From Haemonchus contortus (lineage: Eukaryota > Nematoda > Chromadorea > Rhabditida > Trichostrongylidae), in assembly GCA_000469685.2 (NCBI GenBank), contig LS997564.1:32250843-32314842 (forward strand): a stretch of DNA of 64,000 bases, in the 5' to 3' direction. The notes under the pieces are model-generated. The model was given only the letters and a program-made list of their open reading frames with translations, was not told the origin of the DNA and searched no databases. The translations under genes were made by a program, and so were the position numbers. This document shows, in pieces, positions 1-10,672 of the stretch (positions are counted from its first letter, which is position 1; every line of letters begins with the position of its first letter).

Positions 1-1761
1 ACATAAGAGAGGGAGTAAAAGCGATTTTAGAAATTATAGGCCTGTGTGTCTCACCTCCTCAGTCAGTAAGATAATGGAAAGATTGGTGTGTGAAAAGATA
101 AGAGATTTTCTCTTATCTAACCAGCTTTTATCTCGTTGTCAGCACGGATTCCTCCCAAGGAAGTCCACCGCCTCTGCACTTCTTTCCGCTATTCCTTCAT
201 GGCAGTACGCCATGGACAAAAAGAAATCTGTCTTCGCCGCATACATCGATTTCTCCAAAGCATTTGATTCCATCCCTTTACATCTCTTGATGTTTAAGCT
301 AAAGCAGATTGGAATAACAGGGTCTCTCCTGAAGTTTCTCGAATCGTTTCTCTTTGATAGGTGTCAGAGGGTCGTCGTCAATGGCTCATATTCCTACGTG
401 TACCGTACAGACAGCGGTGTTCCCCAAGGCTCGTGCCTGGGTCCCTTGATGTTTGTTCTGTACATTAATGATTTACCAGATGCTCTCCCTCCCGGTATAC
501 ACTGCTCGATGTATGCGGACGATGTAAAGGTTTACTGCATGGATCAGCCCCTACTGCTACAAGTTGCCCTCGACGCTATATCACGTTGGGCTAAAAAGTG
601 GGGACTCACGATTTCCCTGGACAAAACTGTTGCCCTGCGATTAGGGTCTTCTTATGAATCAACCGCCGAATTCTATATTGACGGCGTTGAACTGAACGAG
701 CCCGCCATACTCAGAGACCTGGGCATTTTCTATTCCCGCTCATTGGGTTTCAATGAATATGTTTATAGAGTGGTTAATTTAGCCCAATGCCGGGCGAACT
801 TTATTCTGCGTGCTTTTGCTACAAGAAATATCAAAACTCTGTTTAAGCTTTTTTCTACTTATGTACGCCCTATATTGGAGTATTGCCCTATGGTATGGAG
901 TCCCCCCACACGCAACATGGTAGATCTTGTAGAGGGTGTTCAGGCCAAATTCACGGAGCGTATTTTTGCTCGTAAAGGTATTTTCCACATCTCTTATAAA
1001 GAAAGATTGCGCCATCTGAACGAAAATTCCTTAGAAATGAGAAGAAAGTTGTATGATTACGATTTTGTTTACAAGCTTTCCACCGGGCTAGTGGATTTGG
1101 ATTTCGATTCTTTATTCCGGAAATCATCGACTATTGGGCGCACAAGAGGTCATAGCTATAAACTATTAAGGGAAGAAACTTTCACCGCGGAATACCGGAA
1201 TTCTTTCACTCAAAGAATAGTTAGTTTATGGAATGAGTTACCGCCTTCCGTGGTTTACTCTAACTCTCCCAGCTCATTTAGGAAAAAAGTGAAGGATATT
1301 TTATTGTCTCGAGGTTGGTTTTAAGAGCAAGAAACTAAACTCTCATTGACATATCAGGCAGAGAAGCGACTCGACTTAACCTTGCTGTTATATTAATAAC
1401 TTTGTATGACTCATAGAACTGTTACTTTATGCCTACTTTTTCACTTTTTTTTATATAAGTGGTTGATTTTTTCTACATAACACTATCCCCTTGACGTCTG
1501 CGACGCTGGTTTGGGTTTCGGCAGGTTGGCGGACCTACTAAGATGGTATCCGGAGTTCTACATACGTATGTCGTCCTGTACGAGCTTGCAGTGCTGGCGG
1601 CCACTGCCCTTCCGAGCCGTATTCCAACCCCTCTTCACGCAGGTCCCACTGTTGCTCCCTATTAGTCTAAATTACTGCTTATCGGTGACTTGTTTGTGTT
1701 CTTTTTGCCATTTTGTTGTTTTCTTTGCTTTCCGATAATAAATCATAATCATAATCATAAT
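1..1761 (+). mobile_element. CR1/Jockey-group non-LTR retrotransposon, 3' part
   Basis: The left edge of the window lies inside this LINE, so the endonuclease half is missing. What is visible is an open reverse transcriptase frame to 1324, an untranslated region of about 430 bases, an AATAAA at 1737-1742 and a terminal microsatellite of three CATAAT units at 1744-1761. A short simple-repeat 3' end instead of a long poly(A) tract is usual for CR1-like elements. No target-site duplication can be checked because the 5' end is outside the window. Clade placement (CR1/Jockey group) is from protein style, not from a tree. Confidence 0.85.
2..1324 (+). CDS. LINE reverse transcriptase, C-terminal part (CR1/Jockey-like)
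   Basis: Partial ORF2-type protein that would copy element RNA at a nicked chromosomal target. The frame is open from base 2 and begins with KKGSKS-like and NYRP residues typical of the RT fingers, so the true start lies upstream. RT motifs follow in order: palm A (AYIDFSKAFDSIP, near codon 81 of the visible frame), motif B (GVPQGSCLGPLMFVLYINDL), and the catalytic SMYADD near codon 171. The thumb/C-terminal region has the YVRPILEY and LWNELPPSVV segments common in CR1-like elements. There is no stop or frameshift over 440 codons, so this copy may be young. The first GTG at 44 is an arbitrary internal codon. A domesticated or host function is unlikely. Confidence 0.88.
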   Translation, partial: HKRGSKSDFRNYRPVCLTSSVSKIMERLVCEKIRDFLLSNQLLSRCQHGFLPRKSTASALLSAIPSWQYAMDKKKSVFAAYIDFSKAFDSIPLHLLMFKLKQIGITGSLLKFLESFLFDRCQRVVVNGSYSYVYRTDSGVPQGSCLGPLMFVLYINDLPDALPPGIHCSMYADDVKVYCMDQPLLLQVALDAISRWAKKWGLTISLDKTVALRLGSSYESTAEFYIDGVELNEPAILRDLGIFYSRSLGFNEYVYRVVNLAQCRANFILRAFATRNIKTLFKLFSTYVRPILEYCPMVWSPPTRNMVDLVEGVQAKFTERIFARKGIFHISYKERLRHLNENSLEMRRKLYDYDFVYKLSTGLVDLDFDSLFRKSSTIGRTRGHSYKLLREETFTAEYRNSFTQRIVSLWNELPPSVVYSNSPSSFRKKVKDILLSRGWF

Positions 1762-2021
1762 TGGCACTGAACCGTCCCCGCTCACATGTTCAAAAAGATA
1801 AAAAAACAAATTTTGAATCAAATATTCGAGCTTCCAAAAAGTTCATGAATGAGGTTGAGAACAAAAAATTCTTGGAAGAATCACCAAGACATAATTCTCA
1901 TCGTAGACCAGGTCAAGCTGCTTTTAAAACAATGGAAGTACTTAGGTAACCTCGAACTGATCATTCCAATGTAAAAGATGGATTGATCATTTCCAAGGGC
2001 CAGACATTGTATTGCGTTAAT

Positions 2022-2345
2022 GCCACACCCACAGCGGACGAGTTTCAACGGCGTTGAAGGGACTGCCGAATCTGTAAGGAAACCCACGTAGGAAGTTCAG
2101 ACAACCTGTCATGACCCAGTGGAAGGCGGTTCTGGGCAATACTGGTTTGATGCAGTCAGCTGTTTGCGTAATTGCAACAATTGAAATCCCGTCTGAATGC
2201 GCTTTCCATGCGATTTCCTCCATGGTCATCTCGTACAACTTCACTTCTTCTAGGAAACCTTCTCGCACACGGGACTGGCGGATTTTGTCGCTGTCTTTGC
2301 CACCGATGCACTACCCTCGACTTCCGCTTTTCGACTTGAAACGGG
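2022..2345. repeat. Dispersed repeat family R1, copy 1
   Basis: Shares a colinear but diverged sequence with 29128-29465. Matching blocks include GCCACACCC at the left end, an ATCTCGTACAACTTC block in the middle and TTTGCCACC near the right. Read on the minus strand, both copies give similar peptides around KLYE(M/I)TM...AWK, so the family may derive from a coding sequence. I do not recognise the family, and its true ends are not defined. Confidence 0.6.
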
Positions 2346-2619
2346 TACTCCAAAATCATCTTGAACCGGGGTTTTTCAAAGGCTGTTGCAGCTAACGGCG
2401 AAGTGTATACAATATGTGTATGGTGCATCCATCGAGCTAACCTTTCGCCATTGGTGTAATGGAGTAAAGGAGAAAATGTTAGCTAGTGATGTGTAGCTTA
2501 TAGATCGGATTTTATTTCTAACAAGCCTCCTGAGCACGTTGGAACTTCGCATCAGAGGCTGACATGAATATTAGTCAGTTCAACTCCATTTCTAAGAATA
2601 CCTCGTCATTTGAATAAAC

Positions 2620-5380
2620 TGTGTATCACCTGTATCACCTGTATCCGACTTGTCCTCGCGAACTTCTCCATTCACGCAAGTCGACTTTGAGCCATCCGTT
2701 CCGGTCCTCCGCTCGTCGTTTCCATTGTTGGCCGAGCATATTCACCACAGGCACATCAATTTAGGCCTTCCCGGCGCTAGCTTGTGTTCCAATGGGACCC
2801 AATTCGTTAGCCGGAAGGTCTATCGGTTGTCTTTCAATCGTGCCACGTGACCAGCCCATTCTCGTTTACGTTTGTACATTTCCTGGACAACATCAACAAG
2901 GCCACTTGGTCTTCGCAACACTGTATTTGTGATATGTTCACGAAGTGACAACTTTGCAAGTTCTCCGTTCCAGTGACCTTTGCATCACAGCAAAGTTCTC
3001 TTTGTCTGCCTTCGTAGACGACCAGCATTCCGAAGGACGCTTTCACTTTCATCGGGAGGTCTTCGTCCAACAATAACGCTGAGATTTTGTGGAAGCTAGA
3101 CCAAGCTGCTTTCCTGCGCCTGCTGTACTCTCCGGTGCTGCCTTCTAAAAAGCTGAATTGGTGTCCGAGGTATTTGAAGCTCTTTACTCTCTCGATAGTT
3201 TCGCCATTTATTTCGACAGTCGCTGTAGGACTGAACTGGTTGTGCATCCACTTTGTTTTTGACAAATTCATTTCAATTCCGATTTCACACTACTTCATCT
3301 GTAGCTGCACACGTTTCTCTTCGAGCTCTAGAGCGTCATACGCAAAGTGACGCAATCGTCAGCAAAGAGCATTCAGGTCAGGTGTTCTCCGTCGATCTCC
3401 ATACTTCCGGTCCAGTCGAGATCATTGAACAGGGCTTCAGAAGTTAGTGCAAACAATTTCGGAGAAATCGTAGCTCCTTGTCGTACGCCCCTGCATATTT
3501 TTATTTGACATGGATCGTTGAAGAGCTTTACTTCTGTGGTACAGCCACTGTTCAGTTCTTCGAAGAGGTCGACATAGCACAAATTAATACAGTACCTACT
3601 CATCGCATTTAGTATCGCGATTGCTTCGACAGAGTCGAACGCTTTCCTGTAGTCAACAAATGCCATACATAAGGGAATCCGATACTCTCCACATTTTTCG
3701 GTAAGCTGACGTACGACGTGAAGATGGTCAAGGGTGGAATACGCAATTCGAAATCCCGCTTGCTCTCTGTTTATGGCCATGTCCAGGTCTCCAACTATGC
3801 GATTTAGAGTTATTCTGGTAAAGGCCTTATAGACTTGGGACAGCAATGTGATGGGTCTGTAATTGTCCAAACTCTCGGAATTGCCTTTTTTCATCAGTAG
3901 TATCGTCCGTGAATTCTTCCATGCTGCCGGAATCCTCCTCTCACTGCATTATCTGCTGAAGCGCTGGGCCAGTGCTTCAAAGAAAGGCAGTCCACCTGCT
4001 TTCAGGTGTTCGAGACGTATGTTGTCGCAACCCGGGCTTTTCCCTGACTTGATCTGTTTTACTGCATGCTCAACTTCTTCCCACACGACATCTGGGATCG
4101 GTTCTTCTGCAGTGGTTTGAACGGTTCTTGCGACGACCGCCTTTGAGGAGTACAAGTCGTTAAAAAACTTAATACATACTTCGTTCATCCGGAGGCGGTG
4201 AGTTGTCCTGACACCTGTATTGTCCTTGAGAGCAGATGGTAGGTGATGCCTAAGGCAAATATCCCTTTCTACGGCTTTCAGACTAACCCCTCTTTCAGCT
4301 GCTTCGCGAAGTCTCTTTTGTCTGTAGCCTTCATAGTCGCACTTTATCTTTTTTCTTATCGCTTCGTAGAGTTCCCTGTAATCCGCTTTTTGCCCTCGTC
4401 CTTCGGCTTTCCTGCGCACTCTCTTCTTCATCATTTGCACCGCTTCTGGAGGTATGCGCCGTCACCTTGCTGGTCCCGTTGCTGCGCTCGATGCCTTTAC
4501 GGCCTGCGTTATTTTCTGCACTAGATCTTCGTAGTCAGAATCGATGCTATTATTACCAGTATTCACATGTAGGTCTGACGACGCAATCATCGTTGCATAC
4601 ATGTCGGCATTGAAAGTACGTTGCATAAGTGTTTTTGCAAATGTGAAACTCGATTTTCTTTCCTGACATTGCAGAGGATCACCGAGCGTAGAAGTCGGTG
4701 ATCGGAGCCGGTCGCAATCACACTTTCCCCAATAACGGATCCGTCGAATCTTGGTGTATCGGAAAGCATATAATCAATCCCGTACCGCCCAATTGGAGGC
4801 CGACTATGGCGTTGAAATCGCCTTGGACAATAGTATACGTCGATTTGAGCTTTAAAGCCCTCTCTATTTCCTCATAGGAACGCTCAAGTTCGTCGTCTTC
4901 TGCTGATGCAGTGGGCGCATTTACCTACACGATTTTGAGCGTTCGATTCCCCAGCTTTTGCAACTTGATCTTAAGGACTCGTGGGGACTGAATATCGCAA
5001 AAAATTATTATACATACGGGGTCACCTTCGCTTTCACGATAAAACCGACTCAACCTGTTCTGGACACATTATCAGCTTCTTCTCCTAGCAGAATTTCTTC
5101 ACCTCTCAACCACTTCGCTGTGACTGCGAGTGCTCTCCTAGTTTCGCAAATACCGACGATGTCGGCTTTGATCCTCTCCAGCTGTTGCAGGTATATGTCT
5201 AGGAGAGAGTCCATCGATAATGTCCTGACGTTGTGGGAAGCGATGTGTATTCTGGTGCGTCCGTGGTCCTTATTCCGCCCCCGCCTTACGCCGAGGTGTG
5301 GGCTTGTTGTGCAGAGTCGGGGCATCTTCGCATTCACAACCTGAAAACGCGCCAGATAGCTCCGAGCATAAGCACACTGG
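2620..5380 (-). pseudogene. RTE-clade LINE, decayed copy
   Basis: A nearly full-length RTE-like ORF2 read on the minus strand but split over several frames. From 5' to 3': an apurinic endonuclease start near 5337 with HIASHNVRTL and VGICETRR; GDFNAIVG at 4801-4825; GSDHRLL near 4700, carrying the usual catalytic aspartate and histidine; the RT start with GKSPGCDNI near 4000; NYRPITLL near 3850; FVDYRKAFDSV near 3640; GVRQGATISPKLF near 3490; and FADD at 3355-3366. An in-frame TGA (3373-3375) lies just before FADD, and frameshifts follow soon after it. The protein ends with RAEDRNGW...DLREW, a typical RTE C-terminus. The element closes with a 9-bp tandem unit (GATACAGGT on the minus strand) at about 2622-2650. 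Clearly non-functional. Confidence 0.85.
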
Positions 5381-5514
5381 TGATAAACTGCATAACCTTA
5401 CTAAAGTGTGTCTGAGCCTCGCTCCCACCCTCTATCACCATCAAACATTTTTCCATCAAGACAGCTTCATTTAGTTGAACGTAGTTGTATGATGGGCCAT
5501 CAATAAAGACGTCT

Positions 5515-5587
5515 CCGACCAGTGACAACACTCGAAGCCACTTATCGATTGCGCTGTCACTACGGTAGTAGGGTGTGTGATCGATAA
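5515..5587 (-). repeat. Dispersed repeat family R2, copy 1
   Basis: A block of about 73 bp closely matching 6336-6408 in the same orientation. Shared words include TATCGATTGCGCT and ACTACGGTAGTA and a closing GATCGATA. On the minus strand both copies read through as YYRS.SAID.W peptides. It lies just beyond the 5' side of the RTE copy, so it could be RTE leader or an unrelated repeat. Confidence 0.55.
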
Positions 5588-5605
5588 CTTGGAAAACAAC
5601 CAAGT

Positions 5606-6265
5606 TAACAGCATAATAAGTATAAGAGAGGAAACTTTTGGAGAGGCATTCTGAATGAATATTTTTAAGAGTTGTTGAAGATGCCCGGATGGAAGATTCT
5701 AGAAGGATTGGTCAGGAGAAAAGGACAAAAAGTAGCAACAAAACTAACAGGTTCTTAAGTTCCTCAATTTTCACCACAAAATTGAGAAGCAAAGAATTCT
5801 CGATGAAAACTTATCAGAAAGAAAATCAATCAATTTCATATCACGAAATATCGACAGAAACCCCACAGGAACTGAGTAGAAAAGATTTAGAAAGTCACGT
5901 GAGGACTATGAATATCCTAATTGCAACCTAACTTTAGCAAAGTAAAGGTAAGACCGATTTCTTCCGGAGAAAAAAAAATTAAAAATTGCCCGATTTGGGG
6001 ACTACTAAATGAAGATTTAGTGATAATTTTACATCCGATGATTGTTCTATTCATTTTTCCTTTGACCATTATTTTCTTTTGATTTTTCCACGATGAATGA
6101 TATGAAAAAGAGTCGGCTTGAAACCGAGTGGTAAATTTGGCCCAACTATGAGGTACACTTGATGTTACGATAGCTCAAAGAGATCAAAGTAGATCAAAGC
6201 TTCTCTACATGGCAGAAATGGGGAATACTCTGGTTCCTCCACGAACAACTATTTTTCACGATCCG
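5606..6265. other. AT-rich stretch, nothing recognised
   Basis: A lysine- and serine-rich 80-codon frame at 5689-5931 (+) has the composition of random AT-rich DNA, and I do not call it a gene. No RNA gene or repeat was seen. Confidence 0.5.
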
Positions 6266-6335
6266 AATCAATAATAATTGGTGATCCAACCATTTTGAAA
6301 TCGGTCGACTGAAATCCCCCACATGAGGAGCTCTT

Positions 6336-6408
6336 CAACCATTGGCAACACTTGACGCCACATATCGATTGCGCTTCTACTACGGTAGTAAGATGGGTAT
6401 GATCGATA
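6336..6408 (-). repeat. Dispersed repeat family R2, copy 2
   Basis: Second copy of the repeat at 5515-5587, about 820 bp away in direct orientation. Outside the core the two loci diverge, so this is not a simple recent tandem duplication. Confidence 0.55.
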
Positions 6409-8440
6409 GCCCGAAGAAAAATGACGATTTAAACAGAATAAGCATAAAGTCTTGGGAAAATGCAACATTTCAAAGGATACGGGCAATCGAAATCCGCAAA
6501 AATCTGAAAATTAGGAGGATTTCGAGGAAATGCCAAAGAGTATGGGGCAAAACCTGTTTTTGATAAGAAAGACTGAATTACGAAAGCAGAAAAATACGTA
6601 CGGAAATTAAATTGATATCAAGTGAATTGATTATTAATGATAGAAAGCATTACAATTGAATAACACCAAAATAAGTGAAAGCTCGAAAAAAAGGTCCTTC
6701 ATGTAACGTGCCTAAAATGAACCTTCTCAGAAACATCGGGATAGTTCTAGTAGCCATTTTTCTTGGTCAGTACGAATTTATAAAGTATATTAGGGTATTA
6801 GAGAATTAGATTTTAACACGATTATTTCAATTCCCATTTACTGCACATACAATAAAATAAATAATAAGTAAATAATAAACAAATGATTAAGGGGATTAAT
6901 GTTTGTACGACGTAGAAGTAAACCGTGAAATAACGACAGTACTTATCGAAACAAGACTAAATTGTTTTTACCGAAAAGATTAAAAATGAAGAGTTAAAAT
7001 AAATGAATATTTAGGCGGATAGCGGATTGAGACGATAAGGGAATGTTCGTAGCTCGGAATCTGCCTCAACTCTGGCTCGCATCCAGCAATGCGCTATCAG
7101 AACCGACTTCAGGCGTTTTTTCTAGCAATGTTCTCCCTTTGTCAATGTCATGGGTGTCAAAATATGCTGTTTACAGAGACATTCACAAAAAATAAGCTCA
7201 ATTTTTCATTTTGAGGTTTCCTAACTGGAGCTCAGCTGGTCTACTTCAACAGGAATAACATCGAGAATATTTCGATTTGGGAATCCGGGTGAAATGTAGG
7301 ATTTCCCTTGAAAGTACGTGAAAAAACTGGTTCTTGGTTTGTTTTCCAATGATTACTGGGAGACACTTACTAGATTCGACATCTAGTTAATACCTCAGCA
7401 GCCTTGTGATTAGAATTGTTGGGTCCCAAAGTCCCCGTCCCATGCATTGACTACATTGCAAATCAAAACTATTTGAGGTTCACTAGGCGTTTGAAGGAGC
7501 CCTTCTGATGTACAGCTAGACGGAAAGGGATTTTAAGAACTCCTGCAAATCGTCAAATCGAAAGGAAATTGGGGAATCCAGAAAAGAATAGCCATGTCAC
7601 TTCATTTCTGGCAATAGAGCCCGTGCAGAGCCACTGCGATCTGATGCCGTGGATCTCCAAAAGGTTCTGTGGAGCACAAGTCAGAAGTGAGGAGTCAGAA
7701 AACACAGCCCAGAGATAGAGTTGCCAGGCCTTGATATCCTAATGCTGGAGATCGCAGAGAGTGCCTGCCAACCCCTAACAGGGTTTTCTGACCTGTCTTC
7801 AGCAACCCTCCTTGAAACGTTTTTGAGAAGATAGTGGTCACGGTTGTGTGTTGAATATGCAGCTGACAAATAGTTACTGTAGTGACTTATAGATTCATGC
7901 CATCCTAAGCAGTAATCTCACTACGAGTTAAGAAAACACTACCAAGTTCAAAAGAAATTTTACAGGCATGTTGCTATCGAATTATCAGCTGGACACGTTT
8001 TTGTAGCGGGTGAAGTAACTTACCCCCTGAACTGAGATGTTTTGGCTTGAAATCCTTTCCTAATCGAGTCCTTGCGAATGATGGTAGTACTGAATCATGG
8101 TGGTTTAGAAGTAAGTGTTGGTGCTAGAAGGAAGTCGGAAACCAGTAGAATAGGAACTGCTCGAGGCATCGTCATAAGGATGTTTGAGTGCGTGAAGAAT
8201 ATGATTTCTCAGGCAATGCGGGATTTCATCGAAGGCTCCTATATCAGCATGTCTGGGTTCCCAGAAAGGGTACACGACAGGTAATCACGGCCTTTTCCAA
8301 GTTTTCATCATGGAGATGACTTCATTAGGAATTTCATCAATTTTAGAATTCATAGACTGAGAAATCAGATCGGCAGCCGATCCACGTTTAGCTTACTTTT
8401 CTCATAAATAGAGATTTTCCATATGCTCGCACCTTTCAGA
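6409..8440. other. AT-rich, gene-poor stretch with one signal-peptide-like frame
   Basis: No repeat or RNA gene recognised. The only item of note is a short start at 6717-6765 (+) encoding a basic then hydrophobic peptide, MNLLRNIGIVLVAIFLG, followed directly by a possible splice donor (GTCAGT). No matching downstream exon was found, so it is not called as a gene. Confidence 0.35.
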
Positions 8441-8712
8441 TGACTCGAAGGATAAAGTCCAATACAGTGATTCCATCCCGTTTTGGGATTCACCCGGATT
8501 CGACTTCCACCCAAAACTTTGATGATGTTTTGAATAAATGTGTGATCTGTACGAGAACAGACTTGTATACCGATTAGCTCCCACGCGAATACGATGCCAA
8601 CCAACTGACCCAGGAGGGACAGAGGCTTGTTGGTCTGGACAAGTAGTGACCAAGGATTCGATCTCCGAATCATGGACATTCAACAGCACTTCACTTGCCA
8701 CTACACCACTTT
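8440..8712 (-). repeat. tRNA-derived SINE (family S1), near full-length copy
   Basis: On the minus strand it opens with a pol III A box, TGGTGTAGTGG (8698-8708), and a weaker B box (8653-8663). The family body follows: ACCAACAAGCC, then a CTAATYGGTAY-type block, then the GGAAGTCGAATCC region. No coding capacity is expected. Like other SINEs it would need a LINE partner to move; which one is unknown. Confidence 0.7.
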
Positions 8713-8814
8713 TGAACCTTTTTTAGACATATCTCCATAGTATGCTTAAGTGGATTTGTTGTTTTGACCTGAGAGGATGCCCCAATCATTCAAACAGTGC
8801 CTCATCCCAATACC

Positions 8815-8880
8815 CATCTCTGTTCCTTCAAAAGTGCTCCAGCTTTCAGAAGTGGAGCACTTTTGAAGGCAACAGAGATG
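8815..8880. other. Near-perfect 66-nt hairpin, pre-miRNA-like
   Basis: Left arm 8815-8841 pairs with right arm 8853-8880 over about 27 bp with a single bulged base, around an 11-nt loop. The innermost 17 bp are perfect (CCTTCAAAAGTGCTCCA and its complement). Length, loop size and pairing fit an animal pre-miRNA, but a palindromic mobile-element remnant is equally possible. The arms match no miRNA I can recall with confidence. No flanking lower stem was seen. Confidence 0.45.
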
Positions 8881-9999
8881 TTTCTGAGCTTGCATTAACC
8901 CTAAGAGAATTCTGAGTAGAACAACTGAATGAATAAGTATCTATGAGCTTCCTTAAGTTCTCGACCTGCTTAATTTATCTCAAGGCTGGCTGGACTTTCT
9001 CGGTAATTTGATTGTACGGTTCGATTGTTCCAAAAAGTACTGGATCGCTCTGTTTCCTCACATTCACGCCAAAACTCTGCTAGTATTGAGCTTTGACCTC
9101 GCTGAAAGTTGTCTCCTACCTCAATCTTACCCTGCTCCTTACCTTTCGACTTCTATCTTTTACCCTTTTACTGATGACTGTTATAGTCTCTCTTTCCTTC
9201 CCCCATTATCTATCTCATTTTACGAATCGATAGACCTCAGTAGACATTATGGTACTCTTACGATTTCTTATTTACTGTGGACCAAACATCATGCCTAAAA
9301 TTTGTCCCAAAAATCTTCCAACTTCGACAAAAGAGCACTGCTTATATTACAGTACGGAGTTACAAAGTAATTTGCCACTTGCTTGTTTTAATATCTTTTT
9401 TAAGAAATGTTTTTCAGACTAGAATAAATTCCTTTACGGGAAGAATCAGTGTGTCACAAATAAAAGCGGCAAGAGAATTCATGAAGTGAATTTTAAACCT
9501 TGAGCTGTCATGAACTTGCAAGAAATCTTTCCAAAAGAAATCTTAATTTTGTCACTACCAATCTCCAACATGGGCAGAGGGATAAGTATGGCCATTCGTT
9601 TGCTGGTGTTTCGAGTTTTATTTGCTTGAGTAGCCCTAAAACCAGAGGGGCTTGGGAGAAGCTTTCTCAGGGAGGGCCGCAGCAGTACTTGAAGAATATC
9701 GAGCTCGTTTAAAATTTGTAAGGATCATACACTTCTGTCCTATTCGCTTGTACAAACATAGGATACTCAACAGACTTCAACGAACGACCTCAGAATTCCA
9801 TTTTTTTCTTGGGTCGGAGGTGCCTTAACGAAGCGGCTCGATCTATGAGTCCAGCAACATGAACTGAAAAAATCTTGGAATCCCACAGTGCTTTAGGTTT
9901 CTAAGATAAAGGCGAAAGTAAAGAGGAACTCCAGATTCAAGCGAAATGATCAAAGAGCAGGGCTGTACAATGAAAATGACACCAATGAAATAGTCTCGT
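8881..9999. other. Nothing recognised
   Basis: Open frames of 70-96 codons occur in both directions, without family motifs or splice signals that support a gene. Confidence 0.5.
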
Positions 10000-10132
10000 G
10001 GAAAAGGCAAAATTGGTTGATAATTGTGAGCTTTGATGTGCCCATGACCGGAATAATGACTGATTACAGGAAGTATTTGTAAGGGAATGAAAAGGAAAAG
10101 TACAAAATTGTTGTTTAATTGTGTGAGCTTTG
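10000..10132 (+). repeat. Direct repeat pair, about 38 bp, 94 bp apart
   Basis: 10000-10037 and 10094-10132 match closely. Both begin GGAAAAG, share AAAATTG, and end TTAATTGTGAGCTTTGAT or TAATTGTGAGCTTTGAT. The intervening sequence is not repeated. The longest minus-strand frame here (138 codons, 9843-10259) spans both units, starts at a TTG and is not recognised. Confidence 0.55.
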
Positions 10133-10391
10133 ATTTTCGACAAGATATAAGAGAGTTTTCCAGTCCTATCCAACCTGGAACCCTACCGACTAACGCCCAA
10201 AGGCCTTCTCCTATAAAGTTTCTGAGCTTGGCTACTGTATCATTCAAAAACGCATGCAATATATCACTGGGAGTCTAAACGGAAGTCGAACGCATAACGC
10301 AAAAAACGATCAAGAGTATGGAACTGCATAAAGGTCACCATCAGGAATATTCCCTTATAAAGAGGGTTAAAAGGGGTTTTTCAATGCAGTT

Positions 10392-10672
10392 GGGCGGAGG
10401 TGGTATAGTGGCAAGTGGCGCACTAACACAACGCCTGATCACTGGTTCGAATCCGGGAACGATATTCACCTGGGTCAAACAAGCGTTCCAATCCAATGGT
10501 CGGTTAATTGGCACCAAAATCGTTTGAGGGGTAAAAGCACTGACCGGCTGGCTACCGCAAGTCATTGTATAGGCCACATACGGATTCAATAGTGACTACG
10601 ATTCTGAATGGAAGTCGAATACGAGGCGCATCCCTCAGATGGGATTGATTAGGCCCAAAGTCTTCACCCTTG
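10392..10672 (+). repeat. tRNA-derived SINE (family S1), best-preserved copy
   Basis: Carries an exact A box, TGGTATAGTGG (10401-10411), and an exact B box, GGTTCGAATCC (10444-10454), spaced as in tRNA promoters. The family body follows: GGTTAATTGGCACC, AAAAGCACTGACCGGCTG, CATTGTATAGGCCAC and GAATGGAAGTCGAAT. It ends in a CGCATCCCTCAGATGGGAT block and an AAAGTCTT tail. The tRNA-like head plus unrelated body defines a SINE rather than a tRNA gene. This copy is the best reference for the others in the window. Confidence 0.82.

Noticed and set aside
9843..10259. 138-codon minus-strand frame
   Set aside because: Begins at TTG, which is not a normal eukaryotic start, and contains a nucleotide-level repeat; no domain.
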